NCBI RefSeq assembly: GCF_003751385.1
Contig: NZ_RJVA01000013.1
Location: forward strand, 310,001-374,000
Origin: Desulfosoma caldarium
Lineage (GTDB): Bacteria; Desulfobacterota; Syntrophobacteria; Syntrophobacterales; DSM-9756
Direction of reading: 5' to 3'
DNA: 64,000 bases
This document shows positions 17,857-28,489 of this stretch, piece by piece. The position numbers were made by a program, and so were the translations under genes. Positions within the stretch are counted from its first letter, which is position 1. The number at the start of each line of letters is the position of its first letter. Under the pieces are notes generated by a model, which worked only from the letters and a program-made list of their open reading frames with translations, was not told the DNA's origin and did not search any database.

Positions 17857-18524
17857 TCATTGCCATAGACGGGCCGGCAGGTTCCGGAAAGAGCACCATC
17901 GCTCGGAGTGTGGCCGAAAGGCTTGGGGGCGTCTATTTGGATTCGGGAGCCATGTACCGTGCCGTGGCGTGGGCTTTGAGCCAAGAAAAACTTCTGGATG
18001 CCGACGACACCGTTTTGGACCGTGCCCTGTCGAACCTGCCTCTTGAATTTATGGTGCACGATGCACGCCTGCTGATCCTCTGGCGCGGGGTTCCTTTAGG
18101 CTTGGAAATTCGCACTCCGCAAACCGCTCACGGCGCTTCCACCATCGCGCAAAAACCTGTCGTGCGCCGATTCCTCCTTCATCAGCAAAGGCGCTTAGCT
18201 CGGGGTGCTGTCGTGGTGGCCGAAGGCCGGGATATGGGCACCGTGGTTTTTCCCGACGCGGCGGTCAAAGTGTTTCTAACGGCAAGCCCTGAAGAAAGGG
18301 CTAGGCGGCGCATGGCCCAATACCGTGAGCAGGAAATGGAAGCCGATTTTGAGGCCGTGTTGCAGGCGTTGAAAGAGAGAGACCATGCCGATGCGAGTCG
18401 TTCCCTCGCGCCCCTGAAACCTGCAGACGGGGCGGTGGTGGTGGATACTTCGGACATGAGTATCTCACAGGTGGTCGAGGTGGTGATGAATCTCGTGGAG
18501 TCCGCGAGAAAAAAACAGGCTTAA
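17853..18524 (+). CDS. cmk: Cytidylate kinase
   Basis: Phosphorylates CMP and dCMP with ATP; 223 residues. P-loop GPAGSGKSTIAR at residues 7-18, then GGVYLDSGAMYRAVAW, VVAEGRDMGTVVFPDA and the lid ASPEERARRR, all diagnostic. The start overlaps the hisC stop by four bases (ATGA). The order cmk-rpsA is widely conserved in bacteria, which supports both calls. Confidence 0.97.
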   Translation: MIIAIDGPAGSGKSTIARSVAERLGGVYLDSGAMYRAVAWALSQEKLLDADDTVLDRALSNLPLEFMVHDARLLILWRGVPLGLEIRTPQTAHGASTIAQKPVVRRFLLHQQRRLARGAVVVAEGRDMGTVVFPDAAVKVFLTASPEERARRRMAQYREQEMEADFEAVLQALKERDHADASRSLAPLKPADGAVVVDTSDMSISQVVEVVMNLVESARKKQA

Positions 18525-18634
18525 CCTTATAGGGTTCGTGCAGATTAGCATTGTCAAGGATTTGGGTGTCTGCTATGGTGCGCACCCAGTCAAGGCGGCG
18601 TGAGCCGAAATTTGGACAAGGGGGTAGTCGTATA

Positions 18635-20404
18635 ATGATGGCGAAAGACAACTTGGAAAATTTAGAGATGCAGCGCCAAACTCATGAGGCCGATGCGGCA
18701 CGAGAAGTCGACATAGACGATGCGGACGGCGACAGCTTCGAGAAGCTCTATGCCCAGAGTTTCGGCAACATTCAGGAAGGTGAAGTGGTTCGCGGACGTG
18801 TGGTCCAGATTTCGGACGATTATGTCATGGTCGATATCGGCTATAAGTCCGAAGGAGAGATTCCCATCTCCGAATTCAAGGATGAAAATGGGAATCTGGA
18901 AGTGGCCCTCGGCGACGAGGTGGACGTGCTTTTGGAATACCACGACGACGAAGAAGGAACTATCTTCCTTTCCAAGGAAAAGGCGGAAAAGATAAAGGTC
19001 TGGGACGATATCAGTCGGGTTTACAACGAAGACGGGGTTATTCGGGGCAAGGTGGTGTCCCGAGTCAAGGGGGGCTTATCAGTGGACATTGGCATACACG
19101 CCTTTGTGCCGGGTTCCCAGGTGGATCTGCGACCCGTGCGCAACCTGGATGCCCTCATCGGTAAGACTTTTGACTTCAAGATCCTCAAGTACAACAAGAA
19201 GCGCCGTAACGTGGTGCTGTCTCGACGCGTGCTTCTGGAAAAGGAACGGGAACGCCAAAAGGTTCAGACCTTGTCGATTTTGGAAGAAGGCAAGGTCATG
19301 GAAGGTGTGGTCAAGAACATCACGGATTACGGTGTCTTTGTGGACCTCGGAGGCATTGACGGTTTGCTGCACATCACCGACATGAGCTGGGGCCGAATCG
19401 GGCACCCATCAGAACTGTGCCAGATTGGGGACACCATCAAGGTCAAGGTGCTGCATTTTGACCGCGAAAACGAACGCGTCTCCTTGGGCCTCAAGCAGCT
19501 GCAACCCGATCCGTGGACCAACGCGGCCGAAAGGTATCCCGTGGGCACAAAGATTCAGGGCAAGGTGGTGAGCCTCACCGATTACGGCGCCTTCGTGGAA
19601 ATTGAAGAAGGTATCGAAGGGCTCATTCATGTGTCTGAAATGTCCTGGACGCGCAAGATTCGGCATCCGTCCAAGATCTTGAGTGTCGGAGACAAGGTGG
19701 AAGCGGTGATTTTGAGCATCGATCCGGACCGCAAGCGCATCTCCCTAGGCATGAAGCAGTTGGAACCCAATCCGTGGAGTGTCATCGCCGAAAAGTATCC
19801 CGTGGGCACGATCATTTCCGGCAAAATCAAGAACATTACCGATTTCGGCATCTTCATCGGCATTGACGAAGGTATTGACGGCCTGGTGCACATTTCGGAC
19901 ATTTCCTGGATCAAGCGCATTCGGCATCCTTCAGAAATCTACAAGAAAGGCCAGGAGGTTCAGGCCATTGTTCTTAACATCGACAAAGAAAACGAGAGGT
20001 TTTCTTTGGGGATCAAGCAGTTGGAGCCGGATCCGTGGGAGAGTGTGGCCCAGCGCTATCCCGTAGGCAGCGTCATCACGGGACCGGTGACCAATGTGAC
20101 GGACTTCGGCCTCTTCGTTGAGTTGGAAGAAGGCATCGAAGGGCTGGTGCACGTGTCGGAAATCGGCAAAGAAAAGGCCAAAGGCGCACCGGACGAATAC
20201 AAGGTCGGGGATCAGGTGACGGCCAAGGTGATTAACATCTCGCCCAAGGACCGAAAGATCGGCTTGTCCATCAAGAAGGCCGAAGAACACGAGGAACGGA
20301 CCGACTACAAGGAATACCTCAACAGTTCCAAAGCTGCCACCACGAACCTGAGAGAAGTGTTGGAAGCGGCGCGCCGGAACGCGGAAAATATGCAGGGCGA
20401 GTAG
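18635..20404 (+). CDS. rpsA: 30S ribosomal protein S1
   Basis: 589 residues with six S1 RNA-binding repeats, each with the pattern G-x-V-x-x-[I/V]-x-[D/N]-[Y/F]-G-x-F-V. They begin at GEVVRGRVVQI, GVIRGKVVSRV, GKVMEGVVKNI, GTKIQGKVVSL, GTIISGKIKNI and GSVITGPVTNV. S1 binds mRNA leaders and unwinds them on the ribosome. The frame is open from 18551; I start at ATG 18635 (followed by a second ATG) because a GGGG sits about ten bases before it and the N-terminus then matches the family. It follows cmk. Confidence 0.95.
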   Translation: MMAKDNLENLEMQRQTHEADAAREVDIDDADGDSFEKLYAQSFGNIQEGEVVRGRVVQISDDYVMVDIGYKSEGEIPISEFKDENGNLEVALGDEVDVLLEYHDDEEGTIFLSKEKAEKIKVWDDISRVYNEDGVIRGKVVSRVKGGLSVDIGIHAFVPGSQVDLRPVRNLDALIGKTFDFKILKYNKKRRNVVLSRRVLLEKERERQKVQTLSILEEGKVMEGVVKNITDYGVFVDLGGIDGLLHITDMSWGRIGHPSELCQIGDTIKVKVLHFDRENERVSLGLKQLQPDPWTNAAERYPVGTKIQGKVVSLTDYGAFVEIEEGIEGLIHVSEMSWTRKIRHPSKILSVGDKVEAVILSIDPDRKRISLGMKQLEPNPWSVIAEKYPVGTIISGKIKNITDFGIFIGIDEGIDGLVHISDISWIKRIRHPSEIYKKGQEVQAIVLNIDKENERFSLGIKQLEPDPWESVAQRYPVGSVITGPVTNVTDFGLFVELEEGIEGLVHVSEIGKEKAKGAPDEYKVGDQVTAKVINISPKDRKIGLSIKKAEEHEERTDYKEYLNSSKAATTNLREVLEAARRNAENMQGE

Positions 20405-20458
20405 GACTCGGGAGGCATTTCCGGGGCCTGAGGGTCGTGTTCTCACCTTGAGGTCGTC

Positions 20459-20496
20459 AAACACCCGGCTGAGTGTGATGCCGGGTGTTTGTTTTT
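20459..20496 (+). terminator. Strong intrinsic terminator after rpsA
   Basis: A perfect 11-base stem, aaacacccggc (20459-20469) and gccgggtgttt (20480-20490), with a ten-base loop and the tail gttttt. It ends the hisC-cmk-rpsA transcript about 55 bases after the rpsA stop. sppA begins 14 bases after it, so sppA either reads through or has its own promoter inside this gap. Confidence 0.9.
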
Positions 20497-20509
20497 AAGG
20501 GATCGGTAC

Positions 20510-21394
20510 ATGTTCAAGAAAATCCTCAAACTTTTTCTGATGATCGCCTTCGTGGTGCTTGTGCCCTTTGCGGGGCTGTACTTATGGCTCCTGGCGCCGC
20601 AATGGGAATGGACTAAGGAACCCAACCGAATCGGCGTGGTGGAAATCCAAGGGCTTCTGAGCGATGCTCGCCCGGTTCTGGAGTCTTTGAGCGACTTTCG
20701 CCGGGATCCTTATGTCCGCGCCTTGGTCTTGCGGGTGGAATCTCCCGGCGGCGGCGTGGGCGCGAGCCAGGAAGTCTATCGAGAGGTTCGGCGAACGGCA
20801 ATGGAAAAGCCCGTGGTGGCCTCGTTTGGAGGCATCGCCGCTTCGGGCGGCTATTATGCTGCGGCGGCAGCCACTTACATCATCGCCAATCCGGGAACCC
20901 TCACCGGAAGCATCGGAGTCGTGGCGCACCTGCCCAACTTGCAGGGCCTTTTTGACAAGGTGGGCTACCGCACTGTGACCATCAAGAGCGGTCAGTTCAA
21001 GGACGTGGGTAATCCGGGACGGCCCTTGACCGACGACGAAATGGCCTTGCTCCAGGAAACCATCGAGGGCATGCACGGGCAATTCATTCGCGACGTGGCC
21101 GAAGGGCGACGGCTGAGCCCGGACCAGATCCGGGCTATTTCGGACGGTCGAGTGCTCAGCGGCGAAAAAGCCTTGGACCTCAAGCTGGTGGATGCCTTGG
21201 GCAACTTCCAAGACGCCGTGAACAAGGCCAAAGAACTAGGTGGCATTGCGGGCGAACCGCGCCTCGTTTATGCCGAAAAGAAACGGCGCGGTTTGTTGCG
21301 GCTTCTTCTGGGAGCCACCGGGCTCAAGGTGCTGGATCAGGTGCTGGACCCGGTCTTGTGCCCGGTGCGCTATGAACTGGTCTTGGGGCACTAG
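20510..21394 (+). CDS. sppA: Signal peptide peptidase SppA
   Basis: A membrane-anchored serine protease, 294 residues, of the short (single-domain) type. One N-terminal membrane segment (residues 5-28) precedes a periplasmic ClpP-like domain. The nucleophile Ser is in GIAASGGYYAAAAA and the general-base Lys in SGQFKDVGNPGRPL, arranged as a Ser/Lys dyad. It degrades cleaved signal peptides. ATG 20510 has AAGGGA about seven bases upstream. It is convergent with the YciO-type gene, one base apart. Confidence 0.93.
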   Translation: MFKKILKLFLMIAFVVLVPFAGLYLWLLAPQWEWTKEPNRIGVVEIQGLLSDARPVLESLSDFRRDPYVRALVLRVESPGGGVGASQEVYREVRRTAMEKPVVASFGGIAASGGYYAAAAATYIIANPGTLTGSIGVVAHLPNLQGLFDKVGYRTVTIKSGQFKDVGNPGRPLTDDEMALLQETIEGMHGQFIRDVAEGRRLSPDQIRAISDGRVLSGEKALDLKLVDALGNFQDAVNKAKELGGIAGEPRLVYAEKKRRGLLRLLLGATGLKVLDQVLDPVLCPVRYELVLGH

Positions 21395-21395
21395 T

Positions 21396-22019
21396 CTAAG
21401 GGGTTTGAAAGATTTCCACGTTCCCGCTGCCTTCTCGCAGCACTTCGGGAACGTCTTCGACGAGCGAAATCACGCTGGAGGGTCGTCCGGGAACGGGGCC
21501 GCCGTCCACGATGAGATCCAAGGAATGGCCCAGCACATCACGAATTTCTTGAGGCGTCTCCAAAATGTGGCCGGTTTCCGGATCCGTAGCGGTAGTGCTG
21601 ATGACGGGATGTCCCAGTTCCTTGACGATGGCGATGCAAATGGGATGATCCGGGACGCGAATCCCCACGGCTTTTCGTCTGGTGAGCATGATGCGAGGCA
21701 CAAGCCGAGACCCTTCTAAGATGAAGGTGTAGGGGCCTGGCAATAGCCGTTTCATGGTTTTGTAGGCGTAGTTGGTCACCTGAGCGTATTCGCTGATGTT
21801 TTTGAGGTCGCTGCAGATGAAGCTGAAGGGCTGATGAGGAGACCGCCGTTTGAGCTTGTAGATCTTTTCGATGGACGGCTTGTTGAACAGGTCGCACCCG
21901 ATTCCGTAATAGGTGTCCGTGGGATAGGCGATGAGACCTCCCTTGGAAAGAATGTCTGCCACTTGTCGAATCTTGCGCGGTTGCGGATTGCGGGGGTTGA
22001 TTTCCAAGATCATAGGCAT
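21396..22019 (-). CDS. YciO/TsaC-family protein (L-threonylcarbamoyladenylate synthase type)
   Basis: 207 residues of the Sua5/YrdC/YciO fold. The nucleotide-binding start GGLIAYPTDTYYGIGCDL is followed by KLKRRSPHQPFSFICSDL, RLLPGPYTFILEGS and a VGIRVPDHPI motif. TsaC makes the threonylcarbamoyl-AMP used for t6A in tRNA; the closely related YciO branch is less clear, and the details here (Asp/Tyr-rich loop, PFSFICSDL) look YciO-like. The start is ATG 22019 or 22013; GGAG precedes both. The frame upstream to 22109 seems non-coding. Confidence 0.85.
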   Translation of the reverse strand: MPMILEINPRNPQPRKIRQVADILSKGGLIAYPTDTYYGIGCDLFNKPSIEKIYKLKRRSPHQPFSFICSDLKNISEYAQVTNYAYKTMKRLLPGPYTFILEGSRLVPRIMLTRRKAVGIRVPDHPICIAIVKELGHPVISTTATDPETGHILETPQEIRDVLGHSLDLIVDGGPVPGRPSSVISLVEDVPEVLREGSGNVEIFQTP

Positions 22020-22128
22020 CCCTCTCCTTCTTGTGGTGAAGTGCGCTGGAAGCCCTCTGGCGGATATCGTGCCACTCGGCCGATGTCCCTGAAAATTAAG
22101 TAAACACAAAGGAAGAAAAAAAACAACG

Positions 22129-23172
22129 ATGTCCCTTGGCTTTTACGCTTTTAATGCTGATGAGACGCCGTTGGGCCTGTACGGCGCCGTGGACATCGGA
22201 TCTCATACCGTTCGCCTGCTGGTGGCGGAATGGCATGCGGACGGCCGGGTGTGCCCTGTGCACCATGAACGGCATGTGACGCGACTGGCTCAGGGGTTTA
22301 AAGACCGTGGGATGCTCGCCACAGAGGCCATGGAGCGAACGGAGGCTGCTTTGTGCAGCATGGCTTCGCGCTTGCGGGCGTTGGCTCCACGGGCAGTGCG
22401 CTGCGGCGCCACAGGCGTGGTGCGCAAGGCGGCCAATGGCCCTGACTTTATTCAGCGAGTCCAGGACATGGCCCCGTGGAAGGTATCCATCCTTTCAGAA
22501 GCCGAGGAGGCCGCGCTGTCTCTGCGGGGCATGCTTAGTGTTTTGGAACCTGCCCATGACTTGGTGGTGTGTTTCGACCTTGGAGGAAGCTCCACGGAAC
22601 TGGCCCTCGTCCATCGGCACAACCCTTCGCCTTTGTGGATGGGCAGTGTGTTTGTGGGGGCTGCCACCCTAACGGAGGCCTACCTTCAGAACGCTCCCAC
22701 GTTCCCTGATCAGTTGCGGCGAGCCGCTCAACATGCACGTCGTGTGTTGAGGCCAGCCGTTGAATCCATTGGCCATGTGTTGCGTCGCCATGCCGGGGCT
22801 GCCACGGGGTTCACGGTGGCCGGAACCGCCGGCACCGTCTCCACTCTGGCGGCCATAGAAAGTCGCATGGATCGTTATGTGCCCTACCGCATCGACAACC
22901 GAACCCTGACCAAGGCATGGATTGCCGAAACACTTCGGTCCTTGGCGGCCATGGGGCTTGAAGAGCGGCGGGCTATCGTGGGGCTGGAGCCAGGCCGTGA
23001 GGACATTATCGTGGGTGGTGCTGTCATTGTGGAAGAGATCTTGAACTGTTTCGGCGTCTCCACACTGCTTGTTTCCGATGCGGGTCTGCTGGAAGGGCTT
23101 CTTTGGGATGGCATGCAAAGTCTCGCGGCCCGATGGGGTGTTCCATGGAAATGGAGCGGCCCATGTGCGTAA
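22129..23172 (+). CDS. Ppx/GppA-family exopolyphosphatase
   Basis: 347 residues of the ASKHA (actin-like) fold. Phosphate-1 loop AVDIGSHTVRLLVAE, the catalytic region ILSEAEEAALSLRG, phosphate-2 loop FDLGGSSTELALV and adenosine-side motif VAGTAGTVSTLAA are all visible. Members hydrolyse polyphosphate and/or pppGpp. It is the short form, lacking the C-terminal HD domain of E. coli Ppx/GppA. It precedes guaB by 55 bases. Confidence 0.92.
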   Translation: MSLGFYAFNADETPLGLYGAVDIGSHTVRLLVAEWHADGRVCPVHHERHVTRLAQGFKDRGMLATEAMERTEAALCSMASRLRALAPRAVRCGATGVVRKAANGPDFIQRVQDMAPWKVSILSEAEEAALSLRGMLSVLEPAHDLVVCFDLGGSSTELALVHRHNPSPLWMGSVFVGAATLTEAYLQNAPTFPDQLRRAAQHARRVLRPAVESIGHVLRRHAGAATGFTVAGTAGTVSTLAAIESRMDRYVPYRIDNRTLTKAWIAETLRSLAAMGLEERRAIVGLEPGREDIIVGGAVIVEEILNCFGVSTLLVSDAGLLEGLLWDGMQSLAARWGVPWKWSGPCA

Positions 23173-23203
23173 GGATCGACAACGGCGTTCACGCGCTCGG
23201 TGA

Positions 23204-24706
<1,503 letters not shown>

Positions 24707-24721
24707 AGAAACGGAGCCTAC

Positions 24722-26278
24722 ATGGACTGGCATTCTCTGCATCCGGACCGGGTGCTCATCCTGGATTTTGGATCCCAATACACGCAGCTGATCGCCCGCA
24801 GAGTGCGGGAAAGCCACGTGTATTGCGAGATTCATCCCTATGCCATGGACCTGGACGCGGTGAGGAGCTACGCCCCCAAGGGCATCATCTTGTCCGGGGG
24901 CCCTTCCAGTGTCCATGATGCGGACGCTCCCCTTGCACCTCGGGCCCTTTTTCAGCTGGGCATTCCGGTGCTCGGCGTCTGCTACGGCATGCAGCTCATG
25001 GCCCATCTGCTGGGCGGTGAGGTGGAGCGGGCCGAAAACCGGGAATACGGGCCGGCTCTACTGGATGTGGTGGATTCGGCGGCGCTCTTTCAGGACATCG
25101 AGGCCACGGATGTGCGGGTGTGGATGAGTCATGGGGACCGCATCGTGCATATGCCCCCGGGTTTTCGCGTTCTGGCCCGCAGCGCCAATTCCCCGGTGGC
25201 GGCCATGGCCGATCCGGCTCGAAAACTCTACGGCGTGCAGTTTCACCCGGAAGTGGCCCACACGCCATGCGGTCGCACGCTATTGGACAATTTTTTGTTT
25301 CACATTTGTGGCTGCAAGCCCACCTGGACCATGAAGAGTTTTGTGGAATCGGCCATCACGGCCATTCGGGAAAAGGTGGGATCTGATCGAGTGCTGTGCG
25401 CCTTGAGCGGCGGCGTGGATTCTTCGGTGGTGGCGGTGCTGTTGCACAAGGCCGTCGGTGAGCAGCTTCAGTGCATCTTTGTCAACAACGGCCTGTTGCG
25501 CAAAGGTGAGGCCGAGACCGTGGAACGGGTGTTTCGAGACCATTTTGAAATGCCATTGGTATCCATCAATGCCACGGATCTCTTTCTTAGCCGCCTCAAA
25601 GGAGTGACAGACCCTGAGCAGAAACGCAAGATCATCGGTAACCTTTTTATCGAAATCTTTGAACGGGAAGCTTCCAAACTACAGGGCACCCGGTACCTGG
25701 CTCAGGGAACCCTTTATCCCGACGTCATCGAAAGTGTGTCCTTTAAAGGGCCGTCGGCGACGATCAAGACCCATCACAACGTGGGCGGCCTTCCCGAACG
25801 CATGAAACTGGAACTCATTGAACCGCTGCGAGAACTCTTCAAGGATGAAGTGCGTCAGCTGGGGCGTGAATTGGGATTGCCGGAACGCATCGTTATGCGG
25901 CATCCGTTTCCCGGACCGGGTTTGGCCATTCGTATCCTCGGGGAAGTGACCCCTGAAAACCTGCGCATTCTTCGCCAGGCCGACGCCATCGTTTTGGAAG
26001 AACTGGAAGCGGCCAATTGGGACAATCGCGTTTGGCAGGCCTTTGCCGTTCTGTTGCCCGTGCGTTCCGTGGGAGTTATGGGCGATGAGCGCACCTACGA
26101 GCAGGTGGTGGCCATTCGCGCCGTGGAAAGCGTGGACGCCATGACCGCCGATTGGGCCCGCATGCCCTACCAGCTCTTGGCTCGCCTTTCCAACCGCATC
26201 ATCAATGAAGTGTCCGGGGTGAATCGGGTGGTCTACGATATTTCTTCCAAACCGCCCAGCACCATTGAATGGGAATAA
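24722..26278 (+). CDS. guaA: GMP synthase (glutamine-hydrolysing)
   Basis: Converts XMP to GMP using glutamine; 518 residues. The N-terminal class I amidotransferase has the catalytic Cys in [10 protein letters not shown] and the His/Glu in [10 protein letters not shown]. The ATP-pyrophosphatase domain has the PP-loop [12 protein letters not shown], and the C-terminal dimerisation domain ends with the conserved PPSTIEWE. Operon with guaB. The next gene starts one base after its stop. Confidence 0.98.
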   Translation: MDWHSLHPDRVLILDFGSQYTQLIARRVRESHVYCEIHPYAMDLDAVRSYAPKGIILSGGPSSVHDADAPLAPRALFQLGIPVLGVCYGMQLMAHLLGGEVERAENREYGPALLDVVDSAALFQDIEATDVRVWMSHGDRIVHMPPGFRVLARSANSPVAAMADPARKLYGVQFHPEVAHTPCGRTLLDNFLFHICGCKPTWTMKSFVESAITAIREKVGSDRVLCALSGGVDSSVVAVLLHKAVGEQLQCIFVNNGLLRKGEAETVERVFRDHFEMPLVSINATDLFLSRLKGVTDPEQKRKIIGNLFIEIFEREASKLQGTRYLAQGTLYPDVIESVSFKGPSATIKTHHNVGGLPERMKLELIEPLRELFKDEVRQLGRELGLPERIVMRHPFPGPGLAIRILGEVTPENLRILRQADAIVLEELEAANWDNRVWQAFAVLLPVRSVGVMGDERTYEQVVAIRAVESVDAMTADWARMPYQLLARLSNRIINEVSGVNRVVYDISSKPPSTIEWE

Positions 26279-26279
26279 G

Positions 26280-27017
26280 ATGGACGCCGTCGGTTCGGTG
26301 CATCGGTTCTATCGTGAACACCATAGGCCGGGCCCCGGGCACGCCTTTCATGTCCAGGTGGAACAAACGGATCTGTGGGTGCGGGCCGATGCGGACCTTT
26401 CGCGCCAAACTCACGATTTGGTGTTGACCTTTCGGCGTCAGATTCTTCAGTACGGGCGTACGTTCCCCGATTTTTTGACGTCCTTGATGCCTCTGCCTGA
26501 GGATCCTCTGGCCCCCGAGATTGTGCGCCGAATGTTGCGGGCCGGCCTTCAGGTGGGCGTGGGTCCCATGGCCGCCGTGGCCGGAGCCATCGCCCAAGCC
26601 GTGGCCGAAGGGCTGTTGCCTTGGACCACGTCTGTGATCGTCGAAAACGGCGGGGACTGCTACGCAGTGGCCCAAGAAGCCCTGGTGGTGGCCGTGTACC
26701 CGGGAAAAAACTCCCCCTTCCGAGACCGATTGGCTCTGAAACTGGCCGCCGAAGACCTGCCCATGGCCGTGTGCACCTCGTCGGGCAGCCTGGGCCATTC
26801 CCTGAGTTTCGGTCGAGCGGACGCCGCCACAGTGCTGTCGAAAGACGCCGCTTTGGCCGATGCCTGTGCCACGGCCCTGGGAAACCGCATTCAACACCCC
26901 GATGACCTGGAACCGGCTCTGACCTGGATTCAATCCATTCCCGGCGTATTGGGCGCCCTGGCCATCATGCATGATCGGTTGGCTGCCTGGGGGCACATCG
27001 CTTTAACGTCACCGTGA
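26280..27017 (+). CDS. UPF0280 family protein
   Basis: 245 residues starting directly after the guaA stop, so probably translationally coupled. It has the family core VGPMAAVAGAIAQAVAEGLLP and SVIVENGGDCYAV, followed by TSSGSLGHSLSFGRADAATV. UPF0280 proteins resemble ApbE (FAD:protein FMN transferase) in fold, but I know of no established activity. No signal peptide or membrane segment. Its position after guaA is a gene-neighbour clue without a mechanistic explanation. Confidence 0.85.
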   Translation: MDAVGSVHRFYREHHRPGPGHAFHVQVEQTDLWVRADADLSRQTHDLVLTFRRQILQYGRTFPDFLTSLMPLPEDPLAPEIVRRMLRAGLQVGVGPMAAVAGAIAQAVAEGLLPWTTSVIVENGGDCYAVAQEALVVAVYPGKNSPFRDRLALKLAAEDLPMAVCTSSGSLGHSLSFGRADAATVLSKDAALADACATALGNRIQHPDDLEPALTWIQSIPGVLGALAIMHDRLAAWGHIALTSP

Positions 27018-27113
27018 AACCTAAAAAGGCCTTGTGTTTCCTTAGTGCGGCTGGTATATGCTCGAATAACCCTTGAAATTAAAAGCATTTTTTATAACGA
27101 GCGGGCAAAGGTC

Positions 27114-27590
27114 ATGAACATTGTGGTGCTTTCCGACACGCATCTCACCCGCGTGACGCAGGAACTGCAAGCTGTATGTGCGCACTACTGCGATGCGGCG
27201 GACCTGGTGGTGCATCTCGGGGACTGGACGGCGGGGTGTGTGTTGGACTACTTCGAGCAGTACCGTTTGGAAGCGGTCTGCGGCAATATGGACGAGGCGT
27301 CGGTGCGTTTGAGGCTGCCCACGAAAAAGACGTTTCGCGTGGGTTCCATTACCATTGGGCTGACCCATGGGTGGGGATACGGTGGGGACGTAACGGCGCA
27401 GCTGCTAGAAAAATTTGACGGGGTGGACGTGATTCTTTTTGGGCACACGCATCGGCCTCTTGTGGAAAAAGTGGACGGGCGGTTGCTGATAAATCCGGGT
27501 TCGGTGTTTTCGGGTCGAGGTCCCCAGGGGCGAACGCTGGCCGTGTTGAAGATTGGCCCATCGCTGCACGCGAACATCATCGAGCTGTAG
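27114..27590 (+). CDS. YfcE/MJ0936-type metallophosphoesterase
   Basis: 158 residues with every metal-binding motif of the calcineurin-like family: LSDTHL at the N-terminus, LGDW, CGNMD, THGWG and FGHTHRPL, ending in NPGSV. These small enzymes hydrolyse phosphodiesters in vitro. ATG 27114 is preferred over the frame's start at 27045 because the family begins M-x-I-x-V-L-S-D-T-H. A HIT-family gene follows 10 bases later. Confidence 0.9.
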   Translation: MNIVVLSDTHLTRVTQELQAVCAHYCDAADLVVHLGDWTAGCVLDYFEQYRLEAVCGNMDEASVRLRLPTKKTFRVGSITIGLTHGWGYGGDVTAQLLEKFDGVDVILFGHTHRPLVEKVDGRLLINPGSVFSGRGPQGRTLAVLKIGPSLHANIIEL

Positions 27591-27600
27591 GGGCAGAATC

Positions 27601-28101
27601 ATGCGGAATCTGTGGGCGCCGTGGCGTATGGAATACATTTTGGGAAAGAGGGAACCCTACTGCATTTTTTGTCCGGAAGGTGGCGGACTGAGTGATGCGG
27701 AACGCCTGATTCTTTATCGGGGCCAATGGACCATGGTGATGATGAACAAGTATCCTTACAATAATGGTCACCTTCTGGTGGCACCGTGGCGTCACGTGGC
27801 CGGTCTGGAAGATCTTACGGAAGAGGAAATGACCGACCTCATGAAGAAAATGAAAATGTGTGTGAACATTGTGCGGCGTCTCATGCGTCCCGACGGCTTC
27901 AATGTGGGGCTCAATCTGGGAGCGGCGGCCGGCGCCGGGGTAGAAAGCCATTTGCACTTTCACGTGGTGCCACGCTGGGAAGGGGACACCAATTTCATGA
28001 CGGTTTTTGCCGACGTGCGCAGCATTCCCGAACATCTGAGACAAACCTACGATAAGTTGCGTCCGCATTTCGACAAGGAGAAGGCCCATGAAGCTCTTTA
28101 G
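27601..28101 (+). CDS. HIT-family nucleotide hydrolase/transferase
   Basis: 166 residues. The histidine triad is HLHFHVVPRW at about residue 120. The N-terminal MRNLWAPWRMEYILG and the zinc-like CIFCPE match the AP4A-phosphorylase/adenylyltransferase-like HIT branch common in Gram-positive, delta and actinobacterial genomes. It likely acts on AMP-linked or dinucleoside polyphosphate substrates. The gene overlaps lapA by 14 bases. Confidence 0.9.
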   Translation: MRNLWAPWRMEYILGKREPYCIFCPEGGGLSDAERLILYRGQWTMVMMNKYPYNNGHLLVAPWRHVAGLEDLTEEEMTDLMKKMKMCVNIVRRLMRPDGFNVGLNLGAAAGAGVESHLHFHVVPRWEGDTNFMTVFADVRSIPEHLRQTYDKLRPHFDKEKAHEAL

Positions 28102-28468
28102 GCTCGTGACCACCCTGTTGCTTGTGGCCGTGATCGTGCTTTTTGTGCGCCAAAACATGACCACCTTTCAAAGGGATCTAGACTTCAGTCTCTATCTATT
28201 CATTCGAGAAGACGTGCGCTGGACTCTCAAGGTGTCCACCGTGATCTTCCTTGCCGGTTTTGTGGGTCTTCTGGTGGGTGTGGTCTTCATGTTTCGACCT
28301 TTCTATCATACGCGTAAGGCCTTACAGGCGGAACGGTCCGAAAAGGAAAGGCTGTTGGCGGAAAGAGCCATGACCCTGGACGACAAGCCGGCGCAGCAAC
28401 TCAACGACCTACAGGCTCAGGCGCGGCCTTTGTCCGAGCCCCAGCCCGACACGGATGCGCCCGCCTAA
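28088..28468 (+). CDS. LapA-domain (DUF1049) inner-membrane protein
   Basis: 126 residues with two membrane segments (about residues 3-21 and 46-70) and a basic, charged cytoplasmic tail that is predicted to coil (RKALQAERSEKERLLAERA). The layout corresponds to LapA/YciS, which works with LapB (YciM) in controlling LPS synthesis through LpxC turnover in E. coli. No lapB is adjacent here, so the role is inferred from domain only. Confidence 0.8.
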   Translation: MKLFRLVTTLLLVAVIVLFVRQNMTTFQRDLDFSLYLFIREDVRWTLKVSTVIFLAGFVGLLVGVVFMFRPFYHTRKALQAERSEKERLLAERAMTLDDKPAQQLNDLQAQARPLSEPQPDTDAPA

Positions 28469-28489
28469 GGAGCCTTTCTTCGACTGTGG